Assembly: GCA_035222895.1 (NCBI GenBank)
Contig: JAVYIG010009923.1
Location: forward strand, 1-64,000
Direction of reading: 5' to 3'
Origin: Strongylocentrotus droebachiensis
Lineage: Eukaryota > Echinodermata > Echinoidea > Camarodonta > Strongylocentrotidae
Length of the DNA: 64,000 nucleotides
In this document: piece after piece, positions 12,601-21,962 of the stretch
How the letters are laid out: every line of letters starts with the position of its first letter
How positions within the stretch are numbered: position 1 is the first letter of the stretch
Translations under genes and position numbers: made by a program
The notes under the pieces: model-generated
Database searches by the model: none
The model's input: only the letters and a program-made list of their open reading frames with translations
What the model was told of the DNA's origin: nothing

Positions 12601-15600
12601 ACCATTCTTGTCCCTCTCAACCCACGTATATTTTAATGGGTAACTATTAATACTAAGGTAAGAGGAATTTCAGGGCCCCCAAGAAGAGCTGTGTTATGAC
12701 CGATCAGGCTATCCAGTTTAAATAAGACCATATCAGTTCTGTCAGTGAAAGAAACTGCAAATGGTTTGTTCTGCTTTTTGTGTAATATGATTGCCGTGGT
12801 TGTTGTTGTTGTTGATGATGTATTATACTTTAACCAGCTGACTACTAAATTATCTTATTCTCATATGCTTAAACAGGACCATCGGGTTCCAGTAAGCGAT
12901 GGGCTGATTGTTTGTCAGAGCTCATATACAGAATGTTGGTTCTGAAACATGTGATTACCATTTCAATTAGTTTGATTATTTGTATAATCTGTTCATTTTT
13001 GTTGCTCGCCAGAGATTTTGTTGTGATCCTGCGCTTCGTGCCCCAACTCACATGCTCAATCTCTTTCTTCGGTCAATCAATACAAATATACTGTACAATG
13101 AATATACAGTATCATTAAATAAATGTATGCATGGATAGATAATTGAAAGGCAAAGGCACTCTTAATTGAAGGCGTTGTTGCGTTGATTTCTTTCTTTAAT
13201 ATTCGTTTTTTTGTATTACTGATCAAGCTTTAATATTTTAGTATAATTTGTAGATACATGATAGTACCATTAAAATAATGTGGTCGCAGAGTTTATTTCT
13301 TATATAAGACCTGTTCTAAAAAGTTGTGGTGCAGTATGGCATTCTTGGCTAACTCTAAACCAAGAAACTCACATAGAATGCATCCCGAAAGTGCACAGCG
13401 GACAACACTTGGAAGAGGGTGTGAATCCCATCGACAGGCTCCCGAAGTGTGTACTGTAACGTGTTCTCTCTCAGAGACGGAAGAGGAGAGCTCTGCCACA
13501 ACTATTGCCATGTGCAATTGTAACGTTCTTGAGTAATTTCCTCAAAGCCAAGTCTCCTCGAAGAAATAACGTTTCACTAAAAACTCGTTAGCTAACAAAT
13601 GGCCATCGTACAAGTTTTAGGTCAATTACATATCGGGTGATTTATAAAAAAATACAAATAAAACCACCTCCATAGCACCTAGTATATACGAGAGATGTCT
13701 TAATGACGTCACAATATTAACCAATCCTGCCCAAGCAGACGACATCCCATAAAGAATAAAGAAAGGACATAATTGCATTGCTATTATTTCTCAAATTATC
13801 ATGAGTTTAGTGAATATAAATGTGATGGCATTTTACACCATTCAAAAAGGGATATGAAACCGATTCTGATAACTAAATAATTTTGTTTGTAAATGCACAG
13901 GATAGGGGTTAAGCAACAATCAAAGAAAACACACTTTCAAATTGAAAACCCCCCTGGAATGAAAGCATGGGCGGCGTTTGTTTCCTCTTGAAACGCCAAA
14001 CATACCGCGTTGTATGCCAGTGGCGGGTCTAGGGGTGGGGGTCGTGGGGCCCGCCCCTAGAAAAAAAGTGTAAAAACACGTTAATTTTACCTTTTTTGTA
14101 GGTGCCCCTCCCCCTACCGCTCAAGGGTGGGGGGGGGGTGCGATTTTTCAAATTTTCGAGGGCCCCCCCCCAAAAAAAAAAATAGTGCTCATTAGGGCCC
14201 CCCCCCCCCCCCCCCCCAAGAAATCCTGGATCTGCGCCTGGTGTATGCAGCTTAAAAAACAATGGCGTCTTATTTCGTTAACAATCGACGAATCCCTTTA
14301 TTTTTTTATCGCTGCATTTCTTCATCAAAATAATACCTTGCGCGGGGTTTAGAGTAAGGCGATATATTAAACATTTAGCCTGACGGTAGTGAAGTAAAAA
14401 AAATAACTGAAGACAAAATGACAAAACAGGCACTGAAAATGTATGACATGTAATGGGACATCGTCTGCTTGTGCAAATCATGTTCATCATGTGACGTCAC
14501 ACATCTCAGCAGCATTCGGAGAGCTCTTCAGGTGCTATGCCGGTGCTGTTTTTAAGCGTTTTGTAATTGATAATAATCGTTACTTCGAATGTTTACAAGC
14601 ATTGAAATTTGATAATCTTGTCCAATCAAAGTTTCACCTTTGCAATAATGACAATAAAGTTGGTTTTTAAAATCAATGAACCTTCTCTTTAACTTTGATG
14701 GGTAAAATACATTTGTTAAAAGCTGATGCTCTTTCAAAATTAAATTATATGTCATCTCTCGTTATTGTTCCTCATTGGGTTATAAAACAAATTGCAAAAT
14801 TTTCATTTGAATTAACATGGAGGGGGAAAGATCGAATTCAACGGGCAATAATGAATCAGGTTTATAACAATTGGAGGATTATACTGATTAATTTTGAAAT
14901 GTCCTTTAAAATACAGCGCATAATGTGGATAAAACGTCTTTTATATGGAGAGAAAAATTTGGGATGGAAAGTATTTTTTGATTATTGCTTACAGTTTGTG
15001 GGTGGTAGATTTATTTTGTATGTGATTACGATATAAAAAAATTCCGTTTTAGATATTCCACCGTACTATATGGAAATGTTGCAAGCATGGCAAGAAACAA
15101 ATAATTAAAGATATTTGGATAGTTATATGAATCAAATTACCTTCAATAATCGGAATATATGTATAAATGGAAAAACTATATTTAATAGATACTCGTTTGA
15201 AAGAGGGATTGTTCAATATAATCATTTGATTGAGAAAGCTCATGTTCAATATTTTTTTGAACCGCTGTATGAAAGGAAATAATTTGTTTATGATTATCGA
15301 TATTTATGAAGCGATACCCAGGTTTAATATGGAGAGATGATTCAGGGTTAATAAAACTTCTCGAGGATGATGTTATAAGCTATAATACTTATTTTTATAT
15401 TTCAGGTAAAAAAATACAGTTTTTAGATGTGGGTTCAAGAAAAATTTATGATCATTATTTTATAAAAGTACTACAGCAAAGTATGATTCGCAGGTAAGGG
15501 TTGGGCAAAATAATCATGATTATATACATAAAGAATTAAAAGAAATATTTGTTAGACCAATAATTACTATACTCAATTTGGATTTTTGCATGGAGCCATA

Positions 15601-16400
15601 TATACTAATGAGCATCTTCATAGATTTGGTTTTGTTGGTGATAGTTTATTTTGTTTTGTAAGCAGTAAATAGAAACATACAAACATTTATTTTTATCTTA
15701 CGGGAGCGTTCAAAGGATATGGCAAGCTTAAGTACAAACATTTTGAGTTACCTGAAATTAAAGATTTAGAATGGCGAGATATATTTGTTGGGTTGGCAGG
15801 TAGTTCATATAGAATACAAATCTGTAATACTATATATACTATACTATGAATAACGGATTTGAACGAACGAAAATGCAATCGAATTAAAATTTGCCGAGGC
15901 GTTCAAAACATAAGTGAACGAAAAGACTGCTAAAATTGAGCGGGAAAACGTAAAGTGTAACGTCCTCAGGAAGAACAGCTTTTATGCTGATGAGGCTTCC
16001 ATGGGTTAAAATAAATATTAATAATGATTATCATTATGGTAATGGTTATGATAATAATAATGATAATATTATTATCATAATTATTATTATTGTTAATATT
16101 ATTATTATCATCATATCGTTATCATACACAAATAAACTTACCCAAATTCCAGTTGCCCTGTGTGAAGGCACTCGCGAGTATAAGCGGGATAGCTAATCCG
16201 ACGTACAGAGCATCCGATATGGCCATGTTGCACACGAGAGCGAGGGTGTAGTTGAGACCCTTCAGGTAACGATCCTGGATGATCACGAGGATGACGATGA
16301 TGTTGCCAATCAAAGCTAAGAAACTTATAATGGATACGAGCACGACCCATGGCAAGGCAATAGCGGTCGTCGTGGAAGTCATTGCCCCGTCGATCACCAT
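6588..16400 (-). CDS. Rhodopsin-like (class A) G-protein-coupled receptor, 422 aa, 4 exons
   Basis: A seven-transmembrane receptor of the plasma membrane, probably for a peptide-like ligand; the ligand is unknown. Minus-strand exons: 16400-16142, 10457-10186, 7711-7199 and 6812-6588 (TAA). All junctions are GT-AG and keep frame. The start is the first ATG after an in-frame TGA. Landmarks: TM1 ALIGNIIVILVI; TM2 LALVCNMAISDALY; extracellular Cys91 and Cys193, a likely disulfide; DRR at 115-117 where most relatives have DRY; N-glycosylation sequon at Asn185; TM5 about 205-230; a third intracellular loop of roughly 90 residues; TM6 ISRAPYFIMF, where the usual CWxP motif reads SRAP; NPLIY at 378-382; Cys398, possibly palmitoylated. 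About the last ten codons derive from a LINE fragment. The subfamily could not be fixed from sequence. Confidence 0.85.
8478..10060. repeat. Direct repeat pair flanking a dispersed element in GPCR intron 2
   Basis: Blocks at 8478-8660 and 9838-10060 match in the same orientation; both carry GGAGATAGG, GAAAGAAAGGCCT, GTGACCTTGAT and ATGCCTACGAA. The roughly 1.2 kb between them is non-coding and contains GATATAGGTATAAAGATCGCGA-like text also typical of dispersed elements. I cannot tell whether this is one element with terminal duplications or two insertions. Confidence 0.5.
10660..10890. repeat. Poly-G/poly-C foldback repeat
   Basis: Begins with GACCAGGCGCTTATGCAGGA, continues through long G, C, A and T tracts with CCCCCTTTGGT blocks, and ends in a C tract near 10866-10885. 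The same style of sequence occurs at 20965-21180 and 21434-21890. It is non-coding and probably part of a MITE-like family whose ends carry homopolymers. Assembly length in the tracts is uncertain. Confidence 0.55.
11436..11548. repeat. Near-perfect 113-bp hairpin in GPCR intron 1
   Basis: The arms read CCATAATTCGTC, CTGTTTTCACGAAGTGACGG, TAGTGA and then their inverse around a 30-40 base centre. There is no coding capacity. It is likely a very short foldback MITE of recent origin, since the arms hardly differ. Confidence 0.75.
11688..12057. mobile_element. TTAA-type MITE family A, copy 1
   Basis: Consensus ends are AGGTAAAGACCAG and CTGGTCTTTACCT. The right end is followed by TTAA (12058-12061); the left end is diverged. 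The interior matches the copies at 17342, 19066, 30149, 44482 and 48529, including CCCATATACATCTTTCTGTG and CTTATCATTTTGATGATTCC. Non-autonomous. It lies in GPCR intron 1. Confidence 0.85.
12505..12690 (+). mobile_element. tRNA-derived SINE head
   Basis: The sequence from 12510 has a box-A-like TGGTATAACGTGACGG and a box-B-like GGTCATCGGTTCGATTC at tRNA spacing, followed by unrelated 3' sequence. This is the head of a tRNA-derived SINE. It is not a functional tRNA, because the acceptor and anticodon arms do not close. Confidence 0.55.
14018..14245. repeat. GGATCC-end homopolymer-rich repeat, copy 1
   Basis: Shares the block ACGTTAATTTTACCTTT, a GGTGCCCCTCCCC-like stretch, a G tract, GCGATTTTTCAAATT and a terminal CTGGATCTGCGCCTGG with the copies at 28130-28410 and 28665-28775. 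Probably a MITE with ends like TGGCGGATCCAG. Any frame through it is an artefact of Pro/Gly homopolymers. Confidence 0.6.
14660..15600 (+). pseudogene. L1/Tx1-like LINE remnant (reverse-transcriptase C-terminal region)
   Basis: The frame at 14686-15036 encodes TFSLTLMGKIHLLKADALSK, then FELTWRGKDRIQRAIMNQ and IMWIKRLLYGEKNLGWK. After a break it continues with DIPPYYMEMLQAWQETNN and NNRNICINGKTIFNRYSFER. This order is typical of the region C-terminal to the polymerase in L1/Tx1-clade LINEs. Several frame changes and stops show it is inactive. It lies inside GPCR intron 1, on the opposite strand to the receptor. Confidence 0.7.
16015..16125. repeat. ATT/AAT-rich microsatellite
   Basis: Degenerate AAT/ATT/ATC trinucleotide runs immediately downstream (minus strand) of the first GPCR exon, ending about 10 bp from its splice donor at 16141-16136. 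Confidence 0.8.
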
Positions 16401-16411
16401 ATGGCTCCGGT

Positions 16412-16562
16412 TAGTCTCATTTCACAACGCCCCCTATCGTCAGAGCATGATCTGAGTCGGCAGCCTAACATGTAATTAGCCTATGGACGTTTTTTTTTAA
16501 AATCGTTAAAAATTCATTTTTTGTTTAAACGAAAAGCACATCCACCCCGACGTATGTTATCA
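16412..16562. repeat. Dispersed repeat, copy 2 (partner at 2668)
   Basis: Same family and orientation as 2668-2818. Its edge lies about 11 bp upstream (minus strand) of the GPCR ATG at 16400, so the receptor 5' untranslated region, or its proximal promoter, is made of repeat sequence. Confidence 0.75.
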
Positions 16563-17190
16563 CTAGCTCTTTCATTGGAGCCCTCATGTCTCATTGACTT
16601 TTGAAAGTTCACCCACCGTAATTTTTCAAAATAGGTTGCAAGCTCGTCATTGCCTATAATACACGTGTGAAACAAGTCTAACTTTGGACTCAGTTTACCA
16701 AGCGATTTGAAGGTTATAGGTCGAGCACACGAAACATAAAAAACATGAATTATCATAGATCACTTCTGCCTATTTCATTATGTCCATTTCATCCAACCCC
16801 CCACCGTAATTTTTCCATTTAGTAAAAGCAAACATTTTACCGAGTTTAGCAAAAACATGAATATTCATGAACGGTCAGACAATACAGCCTTTATAGTACG
16901 TAACGTATAGTGAATGGAATGGGCGATGATCCGTTCAGGAGGCAGAGGTCAGTGGTTTGTGCTGGCAATGTTCACGCGAGCGAAAATGAGACAATCGGAG
17001 CAATATGGCTATCTTAACGAGAGAATATGCGCTTTTAATTTACTCCGACGCCAGCCTCTGTTACACGTGTCGAACTAGAATCGGTTAATGCATGAACGTG
17101 ATGAATCCGCAAAGTTTTAAATTAGAAAGACATTAGTACAAACAAACAGAGGCGGCGTTCAACGGAGGGGGGGGGGGGGAATCCCACACT
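16563..17190. other. Intergenic stretch upstream of the GPCR
   Basis: No gene is recognised. If the GPCR has no further 5' exon, its promoter should lie in 16400-17100, but no clear TATA box or initiator stands out. A C/G tract begins at 17165. Confidence 0.35.
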
Positions 17191-18530
17191 TTTTTAGGTA
17201 CCACCAAAGTTCCACTTTTCTTTGTAAGAACTGCCCCCTCCCTTTTTAATAAGTGCCTTTTGTTCTTTTGATAAGTGACCCCCCCCCCCATTCAAAAGAC
17301 CCCCTTCACTTTCTCATAAATGTCCCTTTTCCCCCTTTTAAAGATAAAGACCAGTTATGGTCATGCGATTGCATTGTGAAAGAACTGTTGTGGAATCGAT
17401 CAGAAAAGGTTGATCATCTAGCATATAAGTATTGGTGTGTACTGCAAGGTTCTGGAATCATCAAAATGATAAGAAATTTGGCCCAGTCTTCGTAAAGTTA
17501 CAAGCACTGTACACAGTAAGATGTATATGGGACTATACGCACATGTGCGCGACACGTGCGTTTATCTCTCACACACCAATAGATAAACGAATTGACTAAA
17601 TATATCAATTAGTAGGCGGTTTCCCGGCAAAATTGTTATCATCATGTATTAGTCAAAACATATTCTTTCACATGATTGGTAATAAGAGCTTCCATTTCAT
17701 TTTCAATACTGGTCTTTACCTTTAACCTCTGATAAATGCCTCTATTAAAATATGATAAGTGCCCCTTTCCTTTGCAATAAGTGCCCTTTTTCATCTCGGG
17801 TAAGTGCCCCTTTTCAGGAGAAATTAGCAGCCTACAAGAAGTAGCCTTTAGCACCTCTGAGAAATGCCCCTTCACCTCTGATACTATGCCCCTATCCAAA
17901 TTTGACAAGTACACGTTTTACTTTGACAAGTGCACATTTTCGTTTGTAATATTGCCCCCTTCCCCTTTGATAGGTGATAGTTTTCTTCTGTAATGAGTGC
18001 CCCTGTTTTCCTCTGATAAATGCCCCTTTTTATTTTGATGCGTGCCCCTTTTCCTTTCTTAAAAGTGCCCATTTTCCTTCTTATAAATTCTCCTTTTCTC
18101 TCTCTTAAATGCCCCCTAATTGCTACTATCAAAATCGGACAGGTGCCTCTTTTCCTTTATAATAAGCGCCTCTTTTCCATCTTCATAAGTGGACATTTTC
18201 ATCTCTGGTGAGTGCCTCTTTTCGGGTGCCCTGCAAGAAATTTCCCCTTTCACCTCAGTTTTTGCCTTTTTTAAAACTTTTTTTTCTTCAACAGATGCCC
18301 CATTCCATTCTCACAAGTGCCTTTTTAAAATCTCTTTTGAGTGTCCCTTTTTAATTGCAAAAACTGCCCCATTTTCACATCTGATAATTGCCGTTTTTAC
18401 TTTTAAACGTGCACTTTTTCTTTTTTAATAACTGTTCTTTTCCCTTCTGATAAGTGCTTGATTTTCCTTTTTGCATAACATACACCTCTAATTCAAAGCG
18501 ACTTAGAGCCCCTTTTTATTTAATTTCCCT
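17190..18530. repeat. Degenerate minisatellite with GATAAGTGCCCCTTTT unit
   Basis: Units of roughly 28-33 bp recur across more than 1.3 kb. Each contains a variant of TGATAAGTGCCCCTTTTCCT (for example near 17755, 17790, 18005, 18040 and 18440). Copies are diverged. A TTAA-type MITE (17342-17721) is inserted in the array, so the array is older than that insertion. Short frames through it are spurious. Confidence 0.75.
17342..17721. mobile_element. TTAA-type MITE family A, copy 2 (inverted)
   Basis: 380 bp flanked by TTAA on both sides (17338-17341 and 17722-17725). Its ends are inverted relative to copy 1. It interrupts the minisatellite. Confidence 0.9.
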
Positions 18531-19061
18531 AGAGCCCGCCCGCTACGCTCGCTCGCATTTATAGTTGTTATAATTATGTTACTCGTAAAAGAACTTTTCA
18601 ATGTTTCTTCATAAGATTGTGCTTAAAAGTAATCGGGTCCCCCACCACTTTATAATTATGATGCAATTTTTCGCAATGCGACCTCACAAATCTTAGACAT
18701 TTTTGTTGGCTCGCTTCACTCGCTAGAAAATTAAATCCTCAGAACATCACACCCAAAGTATGTTGTTGTCATGACGAGATTATGTGTCTTTCCCGTGGGC
18801 CTACTCTGGGCCAATCGGGTATAATACGAATACGGACGACGCGACCGCAGCATTCACGTGCGTGCAACCATGGTTCCACGTATGTTGCACCATGAACCTA
18901 ATAGACAACATACGTGAAACGGAAGCGTGAGGAGAACTTCGGTCTGTTTCGCGAACGCTAGCTAGCGCGCTGACCCAGTTATCAAGTCCATTCGTTTACG
19001 TGCAGTTGTCTAAAAGAAAACGTAGATGGCGTTAACCAGTATTTGCCATGATACACTCCCT
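18531..19061. other. Intergenic stretch
   Basis: Contains CGCTACGCTCGCTCGC and GGCTCGCTTCACTCGCT motifs near 18542 and 18709, which look like the remains of one dispersed repeat, and a short palindrome ACGTATGTTG / CAACATACGT at 18878-18917. No gene seen. Confidence 0.35.
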
Positions 19062-19065
19062 TTAA

Positions 19066-19440
19066 AGGTAAAGACCAGTATTGGAAATGCCCCAATTTCA
19101 AAAAATGAAATGGAAGCTCTCATTACCAATCATGTGAAAGAATATGTTTTGACTAATATAATACATGATGATAAAAAAATTGCCGGGAAACCGCCTACTA
19201 ATTCATATATTTGGTAAATTTGTTTCTCTCATGGACTGTGAGAGGTATAGGGTAGTCCCATATACATCTTTCTGTGTATAGTGCTTGTAACTTTACGAAG
19301 AATGGGCCACATTTCTTATCATTTTGATGATTCCAGAACCTTGCAGATGCTAGATGCTAGCTAGATGATCAACCTTTTCTGATCGATTCCACAACGTTTC
19401 TTTCACAATGCAATCGCATGACCATTACTGGTCCTTACCT
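19066..19440. mobile_element. TTAA-type MITE family A, copy 3
   Basis: 375 bp with TTAA at 19062-19065 and 19441-19444. More than 90 percent of positions look identical by eye to copy 1 at 11688. Confidence 0.9.
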
Positions 19441-19539
19441 TTAAGCAATATCTTGTACCGCGTAAAGGGAGAAACAAATATTGATGTTATCCATGTTAGT
19501 GCAATCGCAATCATGGGTACCTGGCAGGAATTAATTCTT

Positions 19540-19670
19540 TGAAAAGCTAGAGCGCCGCAATATCACATCACAGCTAAAGCCGGGGTTATAATCTCCAAGT
19601 TTGGAAGCGCTTAGTGATTCTAAGAAACGCTATATAAAAACTGAGTATTATTATTATTATGACGATGTAG
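19540..19670 (+). repeat. SINE-like tail
   Basis: AGCGCTTAGTGATTCTAAGA, AACGCTATATAAAAACTGAG and a run of TATTATTATTATTA resemble the 3' tails of the SINEs near 39400 and 48220. The head is not recognisable. Confidence 0.45.
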
Positions 19671-19859
19671 GGGTATATACCAATAGTGTATGTTCACTTT
19701 GAGGTTTCCCTTTGTAGGTGCTCCCCCACTATGAAAGACGCTCCGCCTCCCATTCAAGCATACACGCCGATGTTACTTATGAACACTTAAATATACAGCT
19801 TCGAGTTTTAATGAGATAAAAAATAGATAATCTCTAAATATACAGGCAATCTTCTTTTC

Positions 19860-19869
19860 TAAAGAGAAG

Positions 19870-19904
<35 letters not shown>

Positions 19905-19965
19905 AAAAAAATAAGAGAGAAAAGAGAGAGAGAGAAAGAAAGAGAGAAAAAAAAAGAGAGAGATA
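19860..19965. repeat. GA-rich simple repeat
   Basis: Imperfect (AG)n and (AAAG)n runs. The overlapping Ser/Leu-rich frames on the other strand are low-complexity artefacts. Confidence 0.9.
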
Positions 19966-20157
19966 ATTATGCAAACGAGAGAAGTGAGTGAGAACATTTG
20001 TTTTTTGTATATGGAAATAGTCAATATCAAATGGTTTCGTGTTTGTTAGTATATTAATCATAACTATAACGCATAACCATAAGCGTTAAGGCACATGTTT
20101 GATGCTTCTTAGCAGATGAGAACATTATCGACAAGGCAACACACATATATAAATGTA

Positions 20158-21764
20158 CAGTGCGTCCCAGAAAAAACGAAACCGAGAATTATCGATGTTT
20201 TATCATAACTTAATCACAATTATAATTGATAAATGACACATATTTTGTAAGGCTTAGATCCTCTTCTTTTCATTTCATTTCATTTCATTTTTATTTTTTC
20301 ATTTCCAACAAAATACAATACATAATAACGAATACAATGTAAAATGTATACAAAACATAGTTACATTTGTAATAAACAAATCTTAATAATAATTTATACA
20401 TTTTAGGAAGACAAAAATGAATTTTAAAATTTAACTGCATTTATATTTTGAGGAAATGGAGAGGTCCACTGAAAAGCAGAGCTTGTAAATTGTGGACCCC
20501 TCAGATAATAATGAGTGTGAAAAGAATATGGAATACATAATCAATCAAAGGAGAATAGTGGCCAACAGAGAACATTTATTAAAACACGTAATGACTTTAA
20601 AATAGAAGACGTAACAAATTACATGACGAAGAAAGAACAGAAAAAAGAAGAAGAAGAGAAGGAAAAAAAGGAGAAAAATGTGGGCTGCGTTTGGAGGGAA
20701 GGAGAGGAGAGAATAGGAAAATTGTAGAGATCAAGCACGAAATAGGGAGCGCACAAAATCCTTGAGAAAGAGCAAGAACATGATGGCAAGTAGTTTTTTT
20801 TTTTTTAGAGATGGGCAGAAGAAAAGAGGGAAAGAAAAAAAAAATTGGGAAGGAGATGTTCTACCACAATAAATTTTTAAATATTATAAGACTGTAATAA
20901 GGAAATTGTAAGAGGACACTTTTTTAAATTTTATTTTGGTCCCAAAAACGAATCGCAACGACTCAGCCGGCCGCTGAATAAGCGGGGGGGGGGGGGGGGG
21001 GGGTGGTAAGAGGACACCTTTTTTTTTTTTTTTGGTCTCGAAATTTGAAAATTTGACATTTGTCTTCGTTAGGGGGGGGGGGGGTTAGGTCGCCTTTTTT
21101 AGGTAAGCCATAGGCCATTTCCTCAAAAATACCAAAGGGGGGGCTTTAACCCCCAACCCCCCCCCCCCACCCTGCGTACGCGTCTGCCTCAATCAGGAAA
21201 AATGAACTAGGAATAACAAAGTTCTGTTTGTTTAAAGTAGTGCTTGCATTTCCATAATTGTATTAAACAAATTCGTTTTCACTGGCTGACTGCCGTAGCA
21301 ACAAACGGAATTAACAAAAGACTTAACTCCGTTTCGTTGACAATCAGCCATGCATGATGTCTTTCGTCTACGGCTGATTGTCAACGAAATGGAGTTAAGT
21401 CTTTTGTCAATTTTGCTTATTGCTACTGCAGGCAGCTCAGGGGCGGATCTAGCTTTTTGCTAAGGGGGGGGGGTTGACCAAAACAATGACGGTGCGGCGC
21501 ATCGTCCACGAGCCGCGAAGCGGCGAGCCGATTTTTTTTGGGGGGTGTTTATTTGAACCCCGTAAGTGATGTTTTCCTGGCATCTATTAACACAATGGAG
21601 ACCATAAAAAGCAGTGCATGATAACGTCTTTTTAAATCAAGTAACAGTTTAATACACAGTTATATCCAGAGTTATCATCTGTTTGGTTAAGTTACCAGAT
21701 GAGTTGAATATCTTCTCACAATATTTGCACTTGAAAGGGTTTCTCTCCAGCGTGCGTTCTTTTT

Positions 21765-21800
<36 letters not shown>

Positions 21801-21960
21801 CCTTTTTTTTTTTTGGGGGGGGGGGGGGGGCCGCCCAAGGGGGGGTTTAAACCCCCTAACCCCCCCCCCGTAGATCCGCGCCTGCAGCTAGTGAAAACGA
21901 ATTCGTTTGATAAAATTATGGAAATGCAAGCACTACTTTAAAACAAACAAAACTGTGTTT
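20158..21960. mobile_element. Mariner-like foldback element, copy 2, broken up by nested insertions
   Basis: Begins with the same CAGTGCGTCCCAG terminus after TA as copy 1, then is interrupted at about 20262 by a LINE 3' end. Inner blocks of the foldback reappear at 21188-21440 (GTAGTGCTTGCATTTCCATA) and 21893-21950 in inverse. Poly-G elements are inserted at 20965-21180 and 21434-21890. The right terminus is missing, replaced near 21955 by another repeat. Confidence 0.7.
20262..20880 (-). mobile_element. LINE 3' end (5'-truncated)
   Basis: Read on the minus strand it ends in a tail of repeated AAATG units (plus-strand TTTCATTTCATTTCATTT near 20268-20290), and it carries a GGGGTCCACAATTTACAAGC block like the 3' untranslated region of the CR1-like fragment at 5546-6622. 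No open frame remains. Confidence 0.55.
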
Positions 21961-21962
21961 TT

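Noticed and set aside
14029-14262. Gly/Pro-rich minus-strand frame
   Set aside because: Generated by G and C homopolymers of the GGATCC-end repeat.
17642-18428. Several 60-90-codon frames on both strands
   Set aside because: Products of the GTGCCCC minisatellite and the MITE inserted in it; composition follows the repeat unit.
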